A stretch of DNA of 64,000 nucleotides. Source: Takifugu bimaculatus. Taxonomy: Eukaryota; Chordata; Actinopteri; Tetraodontiformes; Tetraodontidae. The translations under genes and the position numbers were made by a program. Positions 11,861-23,309 of the stretch are shown here, piece after piece. Every line of letters starts with the position of its first letter. Within the stretch, counting starts at the first letter, position 1. Under the pieces are notes generated by a model that saw only the letters and a list, made by a program, of their open reading frames with translations, had not been told where the DNA came from and searched no databases. The stretch spans positions 8,548,929-8,612,928 of the forward strand of contig CP034986.1 of the NCBI GenBank assembly GCA_004026145.2, read 5' to 3'.

Positions 11861-14800
11861 TCAGTCTCTTGGTAAACACTCCTCCTCGGTGATGCCCTGC
11901 GCCTTAAGCTCTTCCAGGACATTGTCCAAGTGGCCCGGATCTGGGTAACCGTGGCCCGTCAAGTTGGAGCCAAACTCTGTCTTGTGGTGAACCTCATTCC
12001 AGATGACGGTGTCGGACTCGCCGGTGGTGCTGGACGTGCCAACGGAGAAAATTAGCCGACGGTCCCACGCTACCAGAAGAAGCCTCAGAACCTAGAGGAG
12101 GAGATGAGAGGCCATCCCATATGTTTAAGGGCATGAGTCAAAGCCCACTTCATTTAAAAATAACTACTAAATGCAAAAGCCTTGTGATTCTGTACCTTGC
12201 GGCCTTTCTCGCTGTCGGGGAGGTAGCAGTGTCTGGGGAACCCGCGGGCAGTGAAGGGCTTGCCTGGATTTGGATGCTCTGGACCCTAAACACCAATAAC
12301 ACAGTTCCTTAGATCCTCTACGAGGACACTTCCCCGGTTACTTTAGAAGCAAAAACATCAGGGAGACACTACCTGGATGCCTGGAGGGATATTATAAATG
12401 ATCCGGATGGTTTTGCAGTCGGGGTGGCCAGGTAGGGAGTGGGGAATGACATGGTACTCCATCTTTCCTGGGGGCTGGTTGCCAGTCTTGACTCCGTGGA
12501 TAGTCTTGCATGTGGGGCACTGCAGGCTGCCGTCCTTGTTGCCATTGTTGTACATGGCGACGAGGCACTGGAGGTGGTACTGGTGGCCACACTGTACCAA
12601 CCGGCCCACCGACTCGGCTCGCGAGATGCCTCCGACGCCAGGACCTTTGTAGCCTGAAGGTCCGGCCAGAGCCTCCATGCAGATGGTGCAATCCTGAAGG
12701 AGGTCAGGGTAGGCTTTAATTAGGACCGTTCTTTTGATGTGCAACTTGGAATTACGGTCTTTAGACTGCATTCTTAGCTCAAGATCATTCTAAAGAGCTT
12801 ACCTCCTCGGGTGGATTGCGGACTTTCTGAAGGTACCTCTTCACCACCTCCTCTGGAGTCTTGCCTACAAGAACACAAAACGCCGTTAAAGATGGGGTAA
12901 GGATAAGGCTCATAGAAGAAAAAGAGCGTCTCAAACCCACCTTTACGAGCCTGTTTCTTTCGTGGTCTTCCGACAGCAGTGGCCCAGACCCGGGACGGGC
13001 TTGATGTCACTCTTGCTGACCGGTGGAGGGTGAAGCACAAGCTTGGGGGGGCGAGTCAGGCAGACAGGAAGTCCTGCCGCGCTCATCAGAATCCCCGTGA
13101 TTCCTACCAACACCCATCAGAGGGGGGTTAACCTACAGCCCTGCCAAGTGGGTTCTCCAGCCAGTTCAAAGACAATCAAAGTGGTCTTTACCTGCCAGTG
13201 CAGGGTGCACAGGGCTGGAACCGTTCAGGTTCTTCACAGGAACAGTTGGCACTCTGAAGAGAAAACAAATTTGTGTTAAGAACTGTGTCACTGGCGGCCA
13301 GGTGTCACTCCAACCCATATGGGCCACGTCCGGCTCTGCTGAGGCACCTGTAAGCACCATATGTTCAGCCATCCAAGCAGGCTAAGGAGCTTTTGTGGAG
13401 TCAGTCACACAAAAACCAGACAGCTGTTCCCTATCGGCACTTGACATCCTGCCGACTGACGTTTCACATCAAGAAGCACCTCGACTTTTACACCTTTGCG
13501 TCGACGTTGCCCTGTTTCGTCAGCTTTTCTCAACTATCCCGTGATCACAGCAGAATACAACAATGACAAAAGGAATCCCCTTTAAATGACAGATATACTG
13601 TAGTTGTTAGCCTAAAGGATTACAAGCCTTCAGTATGGAAAGCAAAAAGATAAATGATTTTCAACAGCGCCGACTCCTTTCTCCATCGTATTAAAAGCAC
13701 CCGACGGCCAACGGTATTAAACTTCTGCTGGTCCACTTACGGTCTGCCAGTTCGGATAATGGTCATTTTGCTCTCTGATATTCCAGCGGCAGTCGACTTG
13801 AACAGGACCTGGTCAGGACCTCTGCTGCTCTGCTTGTGCTCAAGCTCTCCGACGTTCTTTTATAAGGCTAATCCACCTGCCTCCATCTGTTGGCTAAACT
13901 GCTGCAGGCCGGAGACGCATCACGAGTGGGATTACCTGTCAGGTGCTACGTCACTCTGCCATAAGGTTGACAGCCTGTCCACTCACTTATGTGAAGCTTT
14001 GTTATTCTTAAACACCTGTGAGCTTTTAAATGTAGGATTTATAAAGTCCTTTAACTCCCTGCTGGAAGTTTAAATGACTAATTCAATAGAAATTTCTTAA
14101 TCTAAGAGCACTGCTAACAGCTTGTCTAGCTAGTTTATTCATGTCATTTTTGTCTTGTAATTTAATTTAGTCATTTATAGTCCTGACTGTCCACATGTGC
14201 TCTAATGTCTAGAAGGCAGCAGGAAATGTACATATTATTGGATGGATATATCCTTTATCAACACTTTTACAAAATAATTACCTGTTTAATCGAATTTAAT
14301 CACATTTTTACAAGCGAGCATTTAGATATTTTGATTTTCAATAATTGGAACGTCCTTGAATGAAACCTTATAATGAAAATTCTGATTTGTGTAAGTGTCA
14401 GACCTCATCTTAAGTGTTTTTTTCTACATCAAATATAGACCCTGTCCCGACCAGAGTCCCGAATGATGCCAAGCAGACACGGCTGTTGCTGCAGCTTTAC
14501 TTCTTTAACTCGGATGTGTTTACTAACACGCTAATCCTGCTAGCTGTCACGTTTGCATCGCCTGTAGGTGAACCAGTAACAGAACTGGGTCAAAGCCGGG
14601 GGCCGAGGAGATGACTAACAGTGACGTGTCAGTGAGAGCAATATGATCGAAGGTGCGGCAGAGAAAGGGCAGGAAACGACAGCAACGTCATCCTGTCACG
14701 TTTTCCTGATCCGCAGCTAATCTGGTAGCATTAGCGCAGCTTCCATCTGGACCACTGGGTGTTGATGACCGGGGGGGGACCCAATCTGCAGCATAACTGC

Positions 14801-17800
14801 ACACACAACTATGACTGGATGTGATTCTACACAACATGAGACGTGCACACCTGAAGTCCAGACTGACATAAGGCTAAAAAAGCAAAAATGCTGAAACTGG
14901 ATTTTTCCCAGTGGGCAGACAGGAGGAGAAAGGAGAGCTACAGGTGTGCATGGGTTCAAACTTTTGTCACAGCTTTAATCTGCAAACAGCTTCTCTGGGA
15001 ACCATCTGTTCCATTGCACCACAGGTAATGAGACAGTAAGCAGATCAGTTTTACATGACAAAATCACCAAATAACACTGCATTTCCACCACAGCATTAAA
15101 GTCTATAAAGGCCCATCCACGTTGGCATGGTCGCCCTCATGGTGTCGTTGTTACAAGTTTGGTCATTCTGTGCATTAAATAGAACATAGGATCATTTCTT
15201 CAAAGTACCGGTGTTTTTCTAATGCTCTTCTTCATATAAAGAAGACTCAAGGACTGAGGTTTTGCAGACTTCAAGGGTAACTTGTTGGCCAGGGGAGGGC
15301 GGTGACGGCTCAGTCTGCAGGGGACTGGGCTGACAAGCAGCGGTGGAGGACATCAGACTTTTCTTGCCATGAAAACACAACTTGGGCCCTAACTGGACAA
15401 CTGAAGGGTGTGTAAACGCATCGGATTGACTCGCCATATTCAACTAAGACAGGGACCACACTGCCACCTAGTGGCCCGGCATGCCATTTTATTCTAAGAT
15501 GTGTTTTTCTTCATAAACCAGAATCAGGCATTCTTCAAAGGCTAACCCACGCTAAGCTACTCAGTACAGGACGTCGCTACATGTCCCTGCAGGGGCAGTT
15601 ATGGACACGGGGGGAAAAGATGATGGCAGTTGAAGCGCAACGTTCGGCTGATATGGCCAAAGAACGGGCGAGTGGCCTCACACACAGGAGAGATTACCAA
15701 AGTGAGAATATTAATCCCGCTGTGTTTGGTATTAATACCAGGTTTAGCTGGATGACTAATGCGCAGATTGCGAAGGCCGAGGAGCTCTGCAAGGCGAGCA
15801 CGTGCAGACACTCTACCAAGCAGGCATTCATGTGCACATGTGCCTGGGCACATTATACAGCCTCGCAAACATCTGGAATCCGAGTCTGTGTGTGTTCACA
15901 GTGATCCGCTGACGTCTCAAACCATGTGAGCGTTTCAGGCTCTTACAACAGCCCCCAGACATTTTGGTCTTGCCCCCCCAACCCAAACAAATACAACCGT
16001 GTGCGCAAAAAGGAAAAAAAGTCAACTATCCATATTTCTGCTTCCTCCTTCGACCCTTTAGAACAGCAGTATAAGAAATCTATTGTCGACACGCAACTGA
16101 AAAACTAATGTTTTGTTGTCACGAGTTGCAAAACCAAGGTCCTGTTTTGAGAAGCTGTCACATTCCATAATCATGGAGACATCCCGCATGGTCTAAAGTT
16201 ATTCCAGATGAAAATAACTGCAGTGTCATGGACACAGACGCACAACTGCAAAGGATTTCCAGGCTTTTCATAGGCAAACAGGCCTGAAGCGTTTAGAAAT
16301 AAAGACAACAAGAATTATACTCTGTGTGTGTGTGCGTGTGTGTGGTTAAGTGTGAATGGAGATAATTCTACATTAACTGGTTGCATGACAAATGTCTGGA
16401 ATGTGAAACACTTGTGAAAGCACAGATTGTTTGGTCTGAATGCTCTTCATTGTGTTATTGACATTTTTTAACCCGATAAAATGAACTTGCCAGATGGATT
16501 TTGTCATGAAGATTAAAAGTTTGTGCATGCTAATGAGGGCTGATGTCACATGCCCTAATCAGGGCTTTAAACTAATTAAATTCCGACTGAAAATGAAACT
16601 TGCTTCGGGTCTCTGTAAGCGGTATATTGACAAAATTGCGGCAACAAAATGCTAACAGCTAAGCAGCTAATTCTAATAATGTGATGCTTTGGCTTCACTT
16701 TCGAGGGACTCTCAGGCTACTTACCCAGAGGCAATAAGAGCACGTGACTGGGCCATCGCGATGCGCTGCAGTGCTGGTCGGCTCAGCCCAGCGAGGCTGG
16801 ACCTGGGCGGCAGAGGCGCGGCACAGGCGGCACCCGACGAGGACACGGGACCCAGGACCCGAGCGGAAGGTGAGGGCGTGCAGGTGGAGGAGGCCGTGGA
16901 GATCAGCGGTAGGCCCGGAGCGGGAGCCGCTGGGGCGGTCGAGCAAGGTGGAGAGGGAGGATGAGGTGGAGGGTTGAGAGGCAGAGGTGGAGGCGGACGC
17001 GAGTGTCGTGGAGGGCGGAGGAGGGGGAGGGGGAGGAGGCAGGGGCGGAGGAGGGGGCCGAGTGGAGGAGATGGACAGGGCTGCGGTGGCCGAGTTGAGG
17101 AAGGAGAAAGAGTTGTTGAAGCCACCGCCAAAGCCAAGGGTGGCGCTAGCGACGCTGCTCCCACCAACGATACCTCCGGGATCCACGGTGTAGCCACCTG
17201 TCGCCCCAACTACAGACGTCCTGTGAGGGGAAAAGGAGCGGGATAGGGCAGGTGGCCGGGGAAGGGTTAGCGAGTACGACCCTCCGGGGATTTGGTGACT
17301 GCTGAATTTGGGACTGGGCGGCTTGGTCTGCGGCGGTCTCCGGCCCAGAGTTTGAGCAGCCGACATGGCTCCTGCTTTGACGCTGAGCACCAACATGCAC
17401 TGCTGACAGGCACAGGGCTGCCCCAATGAGGTGATGGCAGACGCAGGAAGGGCCCCACTGGGGTACGCACTGCCATTTCCAGTCCCGCCTGCTGCTCATC
17501 CTGATCCCCATGCCAGCCCCAGAAACATCCACCCCAAGCAGTCCTCCCTGGCTGGGCATGGACATGGGCCCCCAGGCGTGGTGGGATTTTGGAAGCGGCC
17601 CAGACACCAGCGGGTAAGCCAGATCGGAGCGGCGCTGGATGCGTCGGCAACGCTGCGTCTGCCCATTGATTTGGGTCATGTTTTCAAAGTCAATGAGGTA
17701 GCAGAAGCCCAGAGGCGCCAGGTCCAGCCAGGACTGCTGGCGGTCGTGTGCGGCCTGGATTGCGATGCCCACCTCCGTGTCGTACGCCGTCCAACTGCCG

Positions 17801-19316
17801 GTGTCGTTCTCCCACTCCCACAACCAGCCCTGGCCCGGTGCTGTGTTCGGGTCGTAGAAGCTACGTCGAACCGGTCGAAGGGTTCCTGGAGCAGGGAGAT
17901 AGACGACGGAATTTAGCATTTGTTTTCCTTCCACTTGAAGTAGTACTTGAAAGAGGAACTTTTCTTTTTTGCTTTTTCGTTTTAGTTGGAATCATGGGGC
18001 TTAGTTTGTCAGGATCAGCTGGTGTTTTAATTCACGTGGACAAGTTCATTGCAACTCTAACAAATTCAACATGTCTGTGTTTGCTTGCTAAGAATTTGGG
18101 CAAACAGGTTTCCCCTGGTAACAGCACACGCTGTTCTGAATTCTGATTGGCTGGCAGCCTTGATCTGACCAGAAACTGGCTGTTGTTTGCTTTCCCAGGG
18201 ACTCCGGAGGAACTTAAATGTAACACATCCGAGCATGAAAACCGTTTGAGAGACTGAGACGCAAGAGCGAGGACATCGTTCTTCTAATCACCTTCTGCAG
18301 CGCCGTTTGGTGATAACCTTGGACAGGAGTCCATTCATGAAGTCTGTTCCCATCGACCCAGTTTCATCCATGACCTCAGACTTCTGAAATTCCTTCCCAC
18401 CCTTCTCCTCCCTCTTCTCCTCCTCCCTGTCTCCTATTTAGTCTGGGGGCACCCAGCCCCCCACATTTCAGCTTCTGCTGGGTTTGGAAAACAAAGTACA
18501 CAAAGGCCTTTGTCAGCCAGTGTTGAGACTGAGGGGGTCTCTGCCAAAGTTAGACATCTGACAACTCCCCTCTTTGCTAGCCCCAGTACATTTTTCTCAA
18601 GTACTGCAAAGTTTAAAGGGACTTGTTGCTTTTTTCCCTTCTTTTCTGCTATCCCTTAAAAATGTGCACTCTGTTTTTATACATACACTTTACTGTGTAC
18701 CATCAAATACATGCAACAAGTTTCCTCATGCGCCGCCACTTTGCAGATTGGAAGTTGCATATTTGCAGCAAAATGTAAGAAAAGGGACTAAAACCTACGA
18801 TAGTGTGATCATTTAAAGTAGAAATGTACTTGAATGTGTGGACATTGTACTAATCCCTGCCTGCAAAAAATACAAAATGAATATTAGATCTGATAAATGA
18901 TGACTCCGTCTCACACACCTCTCTGCTTTTCTTCCAAATCTCTTTTTAAAGTCTCTCTCTCGTTTCTGCCGCACTTTACATCAAACGTGCCCCCTAAAGC
19001 CTCAACTTTAGCTGCAGAAGTGGCACAAAGGCGTGAATAGTCCGTGCGGAAATAAATAAAAAGGCCCAGCCACATTGTTCCACCTCTCCTCTCCACTTCG
19101 CTGCTCACCTGTGTCTTGTCGGAACTGGTGCATGGAATGCAAATCGATGATGTAGGGCGAGAGGCGCAGGTCCACCTGGCCGAGGACAACGCTACCACAG
19201 CGCGGGTCGCTCCGGATGACTGCCTCGATGTGATGACAGACAGCCGGGCTGTAGGGCCGCCAGCGTCCGTGCTCGTTCAGCCATTCCCATACCACCACGG
19301 CGGATGCTAGTAACAT
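11861..19316 (-). CDS. dtx4: dtx4, deltex E3 ubiquitin ligase 4 (8 coding exons, three +1 frame breaks)
   Basis: Deltex proteins are RING E3 ligases acting in Notch signalling. Exons: 19109-19316, 16725-17885, 13192-13253, 12941-13103, 12803-12864, 12373-12693, 12196-12285 and 11861-12091. The N-terminus MLLASAVVVWEWLNEHGRW is the DTX4-type start of WWE domain 1; WWE domain 2 follows (LWEWENDTGSW). Exon 2 continues with a Pro/Ser/Thr-rich region containing CACQQCMLVLSVKAG. Exon 3 has VPTVPVKNLNGSSPVHPAL, a DTX1/DTX4 motif. Exon 6 is the RING (CTICME, CGHQYHLQCL, CPTCK). The deltex C-terminal domain ends with NLTGHGYPD. Exon phases agree only if one base is dropped at each of three places: about 17485-17500, somewhere in 16780-17060, and about 12958-12960. 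Corrected length is about 764 aa, longer than human (about 619 as I recall) because of low-complexity sequence in exon 2. DTX4 rather than DTX1 rests on the N-terminus and on QRIAMAQSRALIASG. Confidence 0.92.
13254..16724 (-). other. dtx4 intron 2
   Basis: No coding exon or repeat family recognised in 3.5 kb. A compact AT-rich block around 16490-16600, with TTAAT, ATGCTAATGA and CTAATTAAATT motifs, looks like a candidate conserved regulatory element. Confidence 0.6.
17886..19108 (-). other. dtx4 intron 1
   Basis: The intron joins the two WWE-coding exons with a canonical donor (ACAG|GTGAGC) and acceptor (CTCCAG). No other feature seen. Confidence 0.8.
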
Positions 19317-20160
19317 CCTACCCCTGCAAAGGTGACAAAGCGACAACAACACGGAGGCGTAAATGAAAGCGAAAAGCACCGAGATGCTGGTGTTTAAAGA
19401 CGCCCTGCTGCCGCGCTGCCGTGCATCCCTGCGCACAGTGGAGCTGCATCCATCTTGAACGGTTTGCAACCTAGATGTGTCCCCTATCAGTGGATATGAA
19501 CGTATACACGTCTATTTTTGGGATGACACTGCATGCACACTGTACCTTCCATGTTTGCAGTTTGGGTTAGGCAGCGACTAGGTGGTCCTTTAATGGCCCG
19601 GCAAGGATCGAGCGTTTTTAGGGCGCAAAAGGCCGTTTAGGATGGTTGCATTTTACTCCCTATGCAGATGAGTGACGTCTACTGAAATCATTTCTCCGGC
19701 ACAATCAAGTTAGGGTGAGAGAAGAAAATGCAACTTGGAAATCTGCACTCGTGAAGTGGGTGTAGCTGTGGCAGACTGGCTTCGATGCTAATGTCCGTAT
19801 CAAGCGCTCTTGGAAGGGAGAGTAAATTAGATATTTACCGGATTAGATCGGCTCCAGTCAAACGGCTGCTTTGTTGCACAGTTCGGCTGCTCTGTGATCC
19901 ATCTGGTCACCGTGAGAACATCTGCTGGCGAAACCCCGGCATTCAGCTGCAGCTAGATCCCAATTCACTTTACTCGAGCTCACTCCTTTGTTCGTCCATT
20001 ACGTCTCGGTCGTGCGGGTCTTTCACACACCACTGAAAAATAATTTGGCCGGCGAGTATTTGACATTCGCGTGCGTGAACACTCCCACGCCACGGAGGCC
20101 TCCCACGTCCAATCAGATGTGATCGAGTGCTCCGTCTGACCAATGACCGACGTCTCGCAT
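19317..20160 (-). promoter_or_regulatory. Candidate dtx4 5' UTR and promoter
   Basis: This CpG-containing, moderately GC-rich block lies immediately upstream of the dtx4 ATG and gives way to AT-rich sequence after 20160. I see no decisive core promoter motif, so the assignment is positional. Confidence 0.35.
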
Positions 20161-20308
20161 CTGGACCTCGCTCTATTGCAAATATTAGCAGCTTTGATGA
20201 TTTCTTCTAAATTGTCAACATATTTTTTTTAATTGTGAGACATACTTGAAAACAAATAAAAGGAATAACCAACAGAATATAAAATGAAAGTCGTCAAGGT
20301 AAAAGCGT

Positions 20309-20380
20309 TGGAGATGCCGGGGATTGAACCCGGGACCTCATACATGCGAAGCACGCGCTCTACCACTGAGCTACATCCCC
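20309..20380 (-). tRNA. tRNA-Ala (anticodon CGC)
   Basis: The reverse complement starts GGGGATGTAGCTCAGTGG and ends CCCGGCATCTCC plus discriminator A. The acceptor stem pairs over 7 bp (GGGGATG with CATCTCC, including G-U pairs). The D-loop holds AGCTCAGTGGTAGAGCG, the anticodon loop is TTCGCAT, and the T-arm is GGGTTCAATCC. The anticodon CGC reads GCG (Ala). A TTTT run follows as pol III terminator. It has no intron and looks functional. Confidence 0.95.
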
Positions 20381-20384
20381 ATTG

Positions 20385-21090
20385 GACGTTTAATAAGCAT
20401 TATAACCACATATAAAACCACTATATACGAACCATTCTTACCGCAAGATCGTAGGTAGTGACTTTCTTCTTATGGTCCGCGGTCAATCTCAACATTTAAG
20501 TTAACTTTTACTATTTCAGAGGCTTATAAAAGAACAATTTCTGTTCTTTACAGTTATCACTTGTTGATACTTTTCCTTATTCTCAAGATTTAAGAAACTT
20601 ATGAATTTAAGTACGTCTCATCTCGTTGGATACGTAGGAAATATACTTTTTAAAAAAGCGAATAATAATGTGCAGAGCTGTAATTTCAGCCCATTAGCTC
20701 CTTAGCTTTAGATAAATAAGATCCGTAAAATGACATTAGTTGATTGTTATTTCAGGATTTTCAGGAATACAGACACAAGCAAATATTCTCTTTTTAATCC
20801 TTTATGTTAAAAAAAACACATTTAAACTGTTCAATAAAACTGGTTTTTTACTTTACAGTATGCACAAACCTGACTGTTAAGCCAATAAACCACTTTTACA
20901 TGAAAAGGTTTGAAAATGTTGCGTAATCTTGCACATTCCTAACAACTTATTTCATACATTGCTTATTTACCCCGATGGAGTTAACAGATATGTTGTCATG
21001 GGTGGGAGTTTACATTCTCTACGCTGGGTAATGAGCTCACTGTCAGGCCTTGGAATATTTCAGAACCCTCCCTTTTTGTTTCCTTCCCAT
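20385..21090. other. AT-rich spacer left of ptprcap
   Basis: No gene, RNA or known repeat recognised. Its right end would hold the 3' untranslated region of ptprcap. Confidence 0.5.
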
Positions 21091-21095
21091 CTGGT

Positions 21096-21635
21096 CTAAA
21101 GCGGAGTCACCTCGCTCAATCCCCTGGCCTGTTCCTCGGACCAGATGGCACTTCCAGAGAGTTGACTGATATTTATCAACAGTTCAGCACCTCCACTCCC
21201 TTCTCCTCCCAATTCTTCCTCCTTTTCCTCCCTTTTCTCCCCTCTCTCTGGCTCATCAGTGAGTCTGGCTTCTTCGCCTGTCTCAGAATCCTCCAAACTT
21301 GACTCGTCATCCGAAGAGTCGCCATCTTCTTCCTCTGCATTGCCATCTTTCTTCTCAATCTCGCTCACCTGGCTGTCACCTTTCTGCACCTGTGACTCTT
21401 CATCCCCAACTTCCTGCATTTCCATGTCATCATGGGGCCACAGCTGGACTCCAAAACGTGTCCCCAGGGCTAGTGCCACATTTCTCAGCCGGTCCCTGAC
21501 TCCTCCATCTTTATACACAATGTTCCTGATTGTATATTCCCCATTCGACTCTTTGTTCAACTTCTTGTACAAGACAATCAATAGCACCATCAAAACCAAC
21601 ATGCAGAAAAACAGGATCAGAACAGTCCGAGACAT
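21096..21635 (-). CDS. ptprcap: ptprcap, CD45-associated transmembrane protein (LPAP-like)
   Basis: The 179-aa single-exon product has an N-terminal hydrophobic helix (residues about 4-23, rich in Leu/Val/Met) followed by a basic stop (YKKLNKES). A juxtamembrane region follows, then a long acidic Glu/Asp/Ser-rich tail. Its C-terminus (AELLINISQLSGSAIW then SEVTPL) parallels the human PTPRCAP end, which I recall as a Leu-rich patch, GSAAW and VTAL. PTPRCAP associates with the phosphatase CD45 (PTPRC) in lymphocyte membranes. It lies downstream of coro1b on the same strand, as in human 11q13, which supports the call. An acceptor immediately before the ATG (TTTTTTTAG|C) implies an upstream noncoding exon, perhaps ending at 22495. 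The intact frame and conserved tail argue for function; similarity outside the ends is weak. Confidence 0.82.
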   Translation of the reverse strand: MSRTVLILFFCMLVLMVLLIVLYKKLNKESNGEYTIRNIVYKDGGVRDRLRNVALALGTRFGVQLWPHDDMEMQEVGDEESQVQKGDSQVSEIEKKDGNAEEEDGDSSDDESSLEDSETGEEARLTDEPERGEKREEKEEELGGEGSGGAELLINISQLSGSAIWSEEQARGLSEVTPL

Positions 21636-22494
21636 GCTAAAAAAAGAAAAAAAAAGAAAATTTGCTGTTAGTTACAATGCAGAAGTATAAATTGTGGTTA
21701 TTTTATTAATAATAGTCATAGTTATTACAACATGAAATTAAAAGGTGATTTTCTGATACAAAGTGTAATAAATGACTAAAAGTGGATGTTAAATCCATTC
21801 ATTTTAATATTGGTGTGCATCATCATTTTCTCTTGGTCTAAAGCACAAGATATGAATTTCATTTGATTTTTTCACTATAAAATAGAATTTTTAGGTCACA
21901 ACAAAACTTTTTAAAAAAAAAAAAAAATTCCACAGAAGGAAGAAAGAAAGTCAGCTTAATTTAGAAAAAGTAAATTTCAAATCAAAATCATTCAACTCAT
22001 ATTAATTAATGTGTTATAAATGAAATTAATCAGCTAAACACAAATAACGAGCTAATTACATTTGGGTTAGATAGGTCAGCACCCTCACTTTGACTATTGG
22101 TTTTCATCGATGTCAGTAAAGGTATTTGTATTAAATACAACTTAAATAATTACAAATTCATTAGAAGGAGCAGAAAATTAGAATAAAAACACTTTCGCTG
22201 GTATTTTATTCAGCTCCAACTCAGTTAGTTTCAAACCACCAGCCCAAAGTGCCAGTATTGGTCTTTACTGCGCCATTTTTTTTCAACTACCGGTAATGTG
22301 ATTAGCAACATATAGCTTTCACCACAATCTTAAAATAAAATAAATAAATCTCAATTAAGAAAAATAATCCCATAGAATTAAAAACAAAATTGAATAAAAC
22401 ATTGTAAATGATTCTTCTAATCTTTGTCTAAATTTAAAAAAGGTTTGGACCAGATGCTATAAAAGTGTCAGACTGGGTCCAAAGTTGTAGTTAC

Positions 22495-23309
22495 CTTCGT
22501 CGCTGTTCAACAGAAAAATCCAAATGTCTTGTGTCACACTTGCAGATTGAATTTTGCAGTCAAAACTTCGAAACTGTCAGTGTATCGGATGGGTTTTCAC
22601 CAAGACGAGAGCCATCAGGAAATTCAAAATCAGGATCTGAAATAAATATGAACAGAAAGTTGGTGAAATGGAATAAAAAACACATTATCATCTTCTTAGA
22701 ACAATAACCTCACCTTCCTTCAAAACATGGTCCAAAATGATAACTACCAGCTGCTCTACAGTCTTATAATTGCTAAAATCATAGATAGTAACAGGAAGTG
22801 TGCATTCTGCTTTATCTCCGTCTGTAAGATGTGTGCGCTGCAGTGACAGGAAGCTAGCAGACCACTTGCTGTACTGCTGATTTCCTGTTAAGAGCAGCAT
22901 CAGCAGCCTCACACAAGACATTTATTTCCTAGATTAATAGTATTTCACCAAAATAAAAATAAGTTGTCTGTGAAGCTCGATAATTTCACTAATCACACTT
23001 TCAATAAATTCAATCACCTGAAAAACCTTGCTTCACTTTGCTTTGAAGGTAAATTAGTCAACAAATATGCAAATGAAGGGTTAAAATGTTGGAAAAGTGT
23101 GCGAGGTTTACCTGTTGTCCGCATGAGAAAAGTCAGGAAATGAAATTTTGTGGTCCAGGGCGGCTTAAAAGTCTTGCAAGTTGGACCCGGCGGCCGTCTG
23201 AACAGAGCTGCACGTGAAGATTGAGTGATGAAGGAAATGTGGTGAAGAGATCTTGCCGAGGGTGTGACGACAAACAAGAAGTGCAGTCTATTAATGGAAA
23301 GATGTGCAT
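22495..23309 (-). CDS. Unrecognised multi-exon gene between coro1b and ptprcap (partial model)
   Basis: I do not recognise this protein. An ATG at 23309 opens a 58-codon frame (MHIFPLIDCTSCLSSHPRQD...) ending at 23133. A one-base shift there joins LTFLMRTTG, which splices (donor ACAG|GTAAAC at 23112, acceptor TTAACAG before 22884) to exon 22714-22884. That exon encodes NQQYSKWSASFLSLQRTHL and TIYDFSNYKTVEQLVVIILD. It splices (GAAG|GTGAGG; TATTTCAG) to an exon from 22636 encoding EDPDFEFPDGSRLGENP. The frame stops at 22560; dropping one T from a TTTT run would extend it to another donor at 22495. Phases agree at both junctions, which is hard to get by chance. A CACTTCCGCC (ETS-like) site near 23425 could be its promoter. 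The downstream exon was not found. An alternative start is ATG 22921. Confidence 0.5.

Noticed and set aside
17434..17934. A mini-intron to explain the dtx4 exon 2 shift
   Set aside because: The GT...AG pairs available there would make introns of only about 30 bases, below a workable size; a one-base change is simpler.
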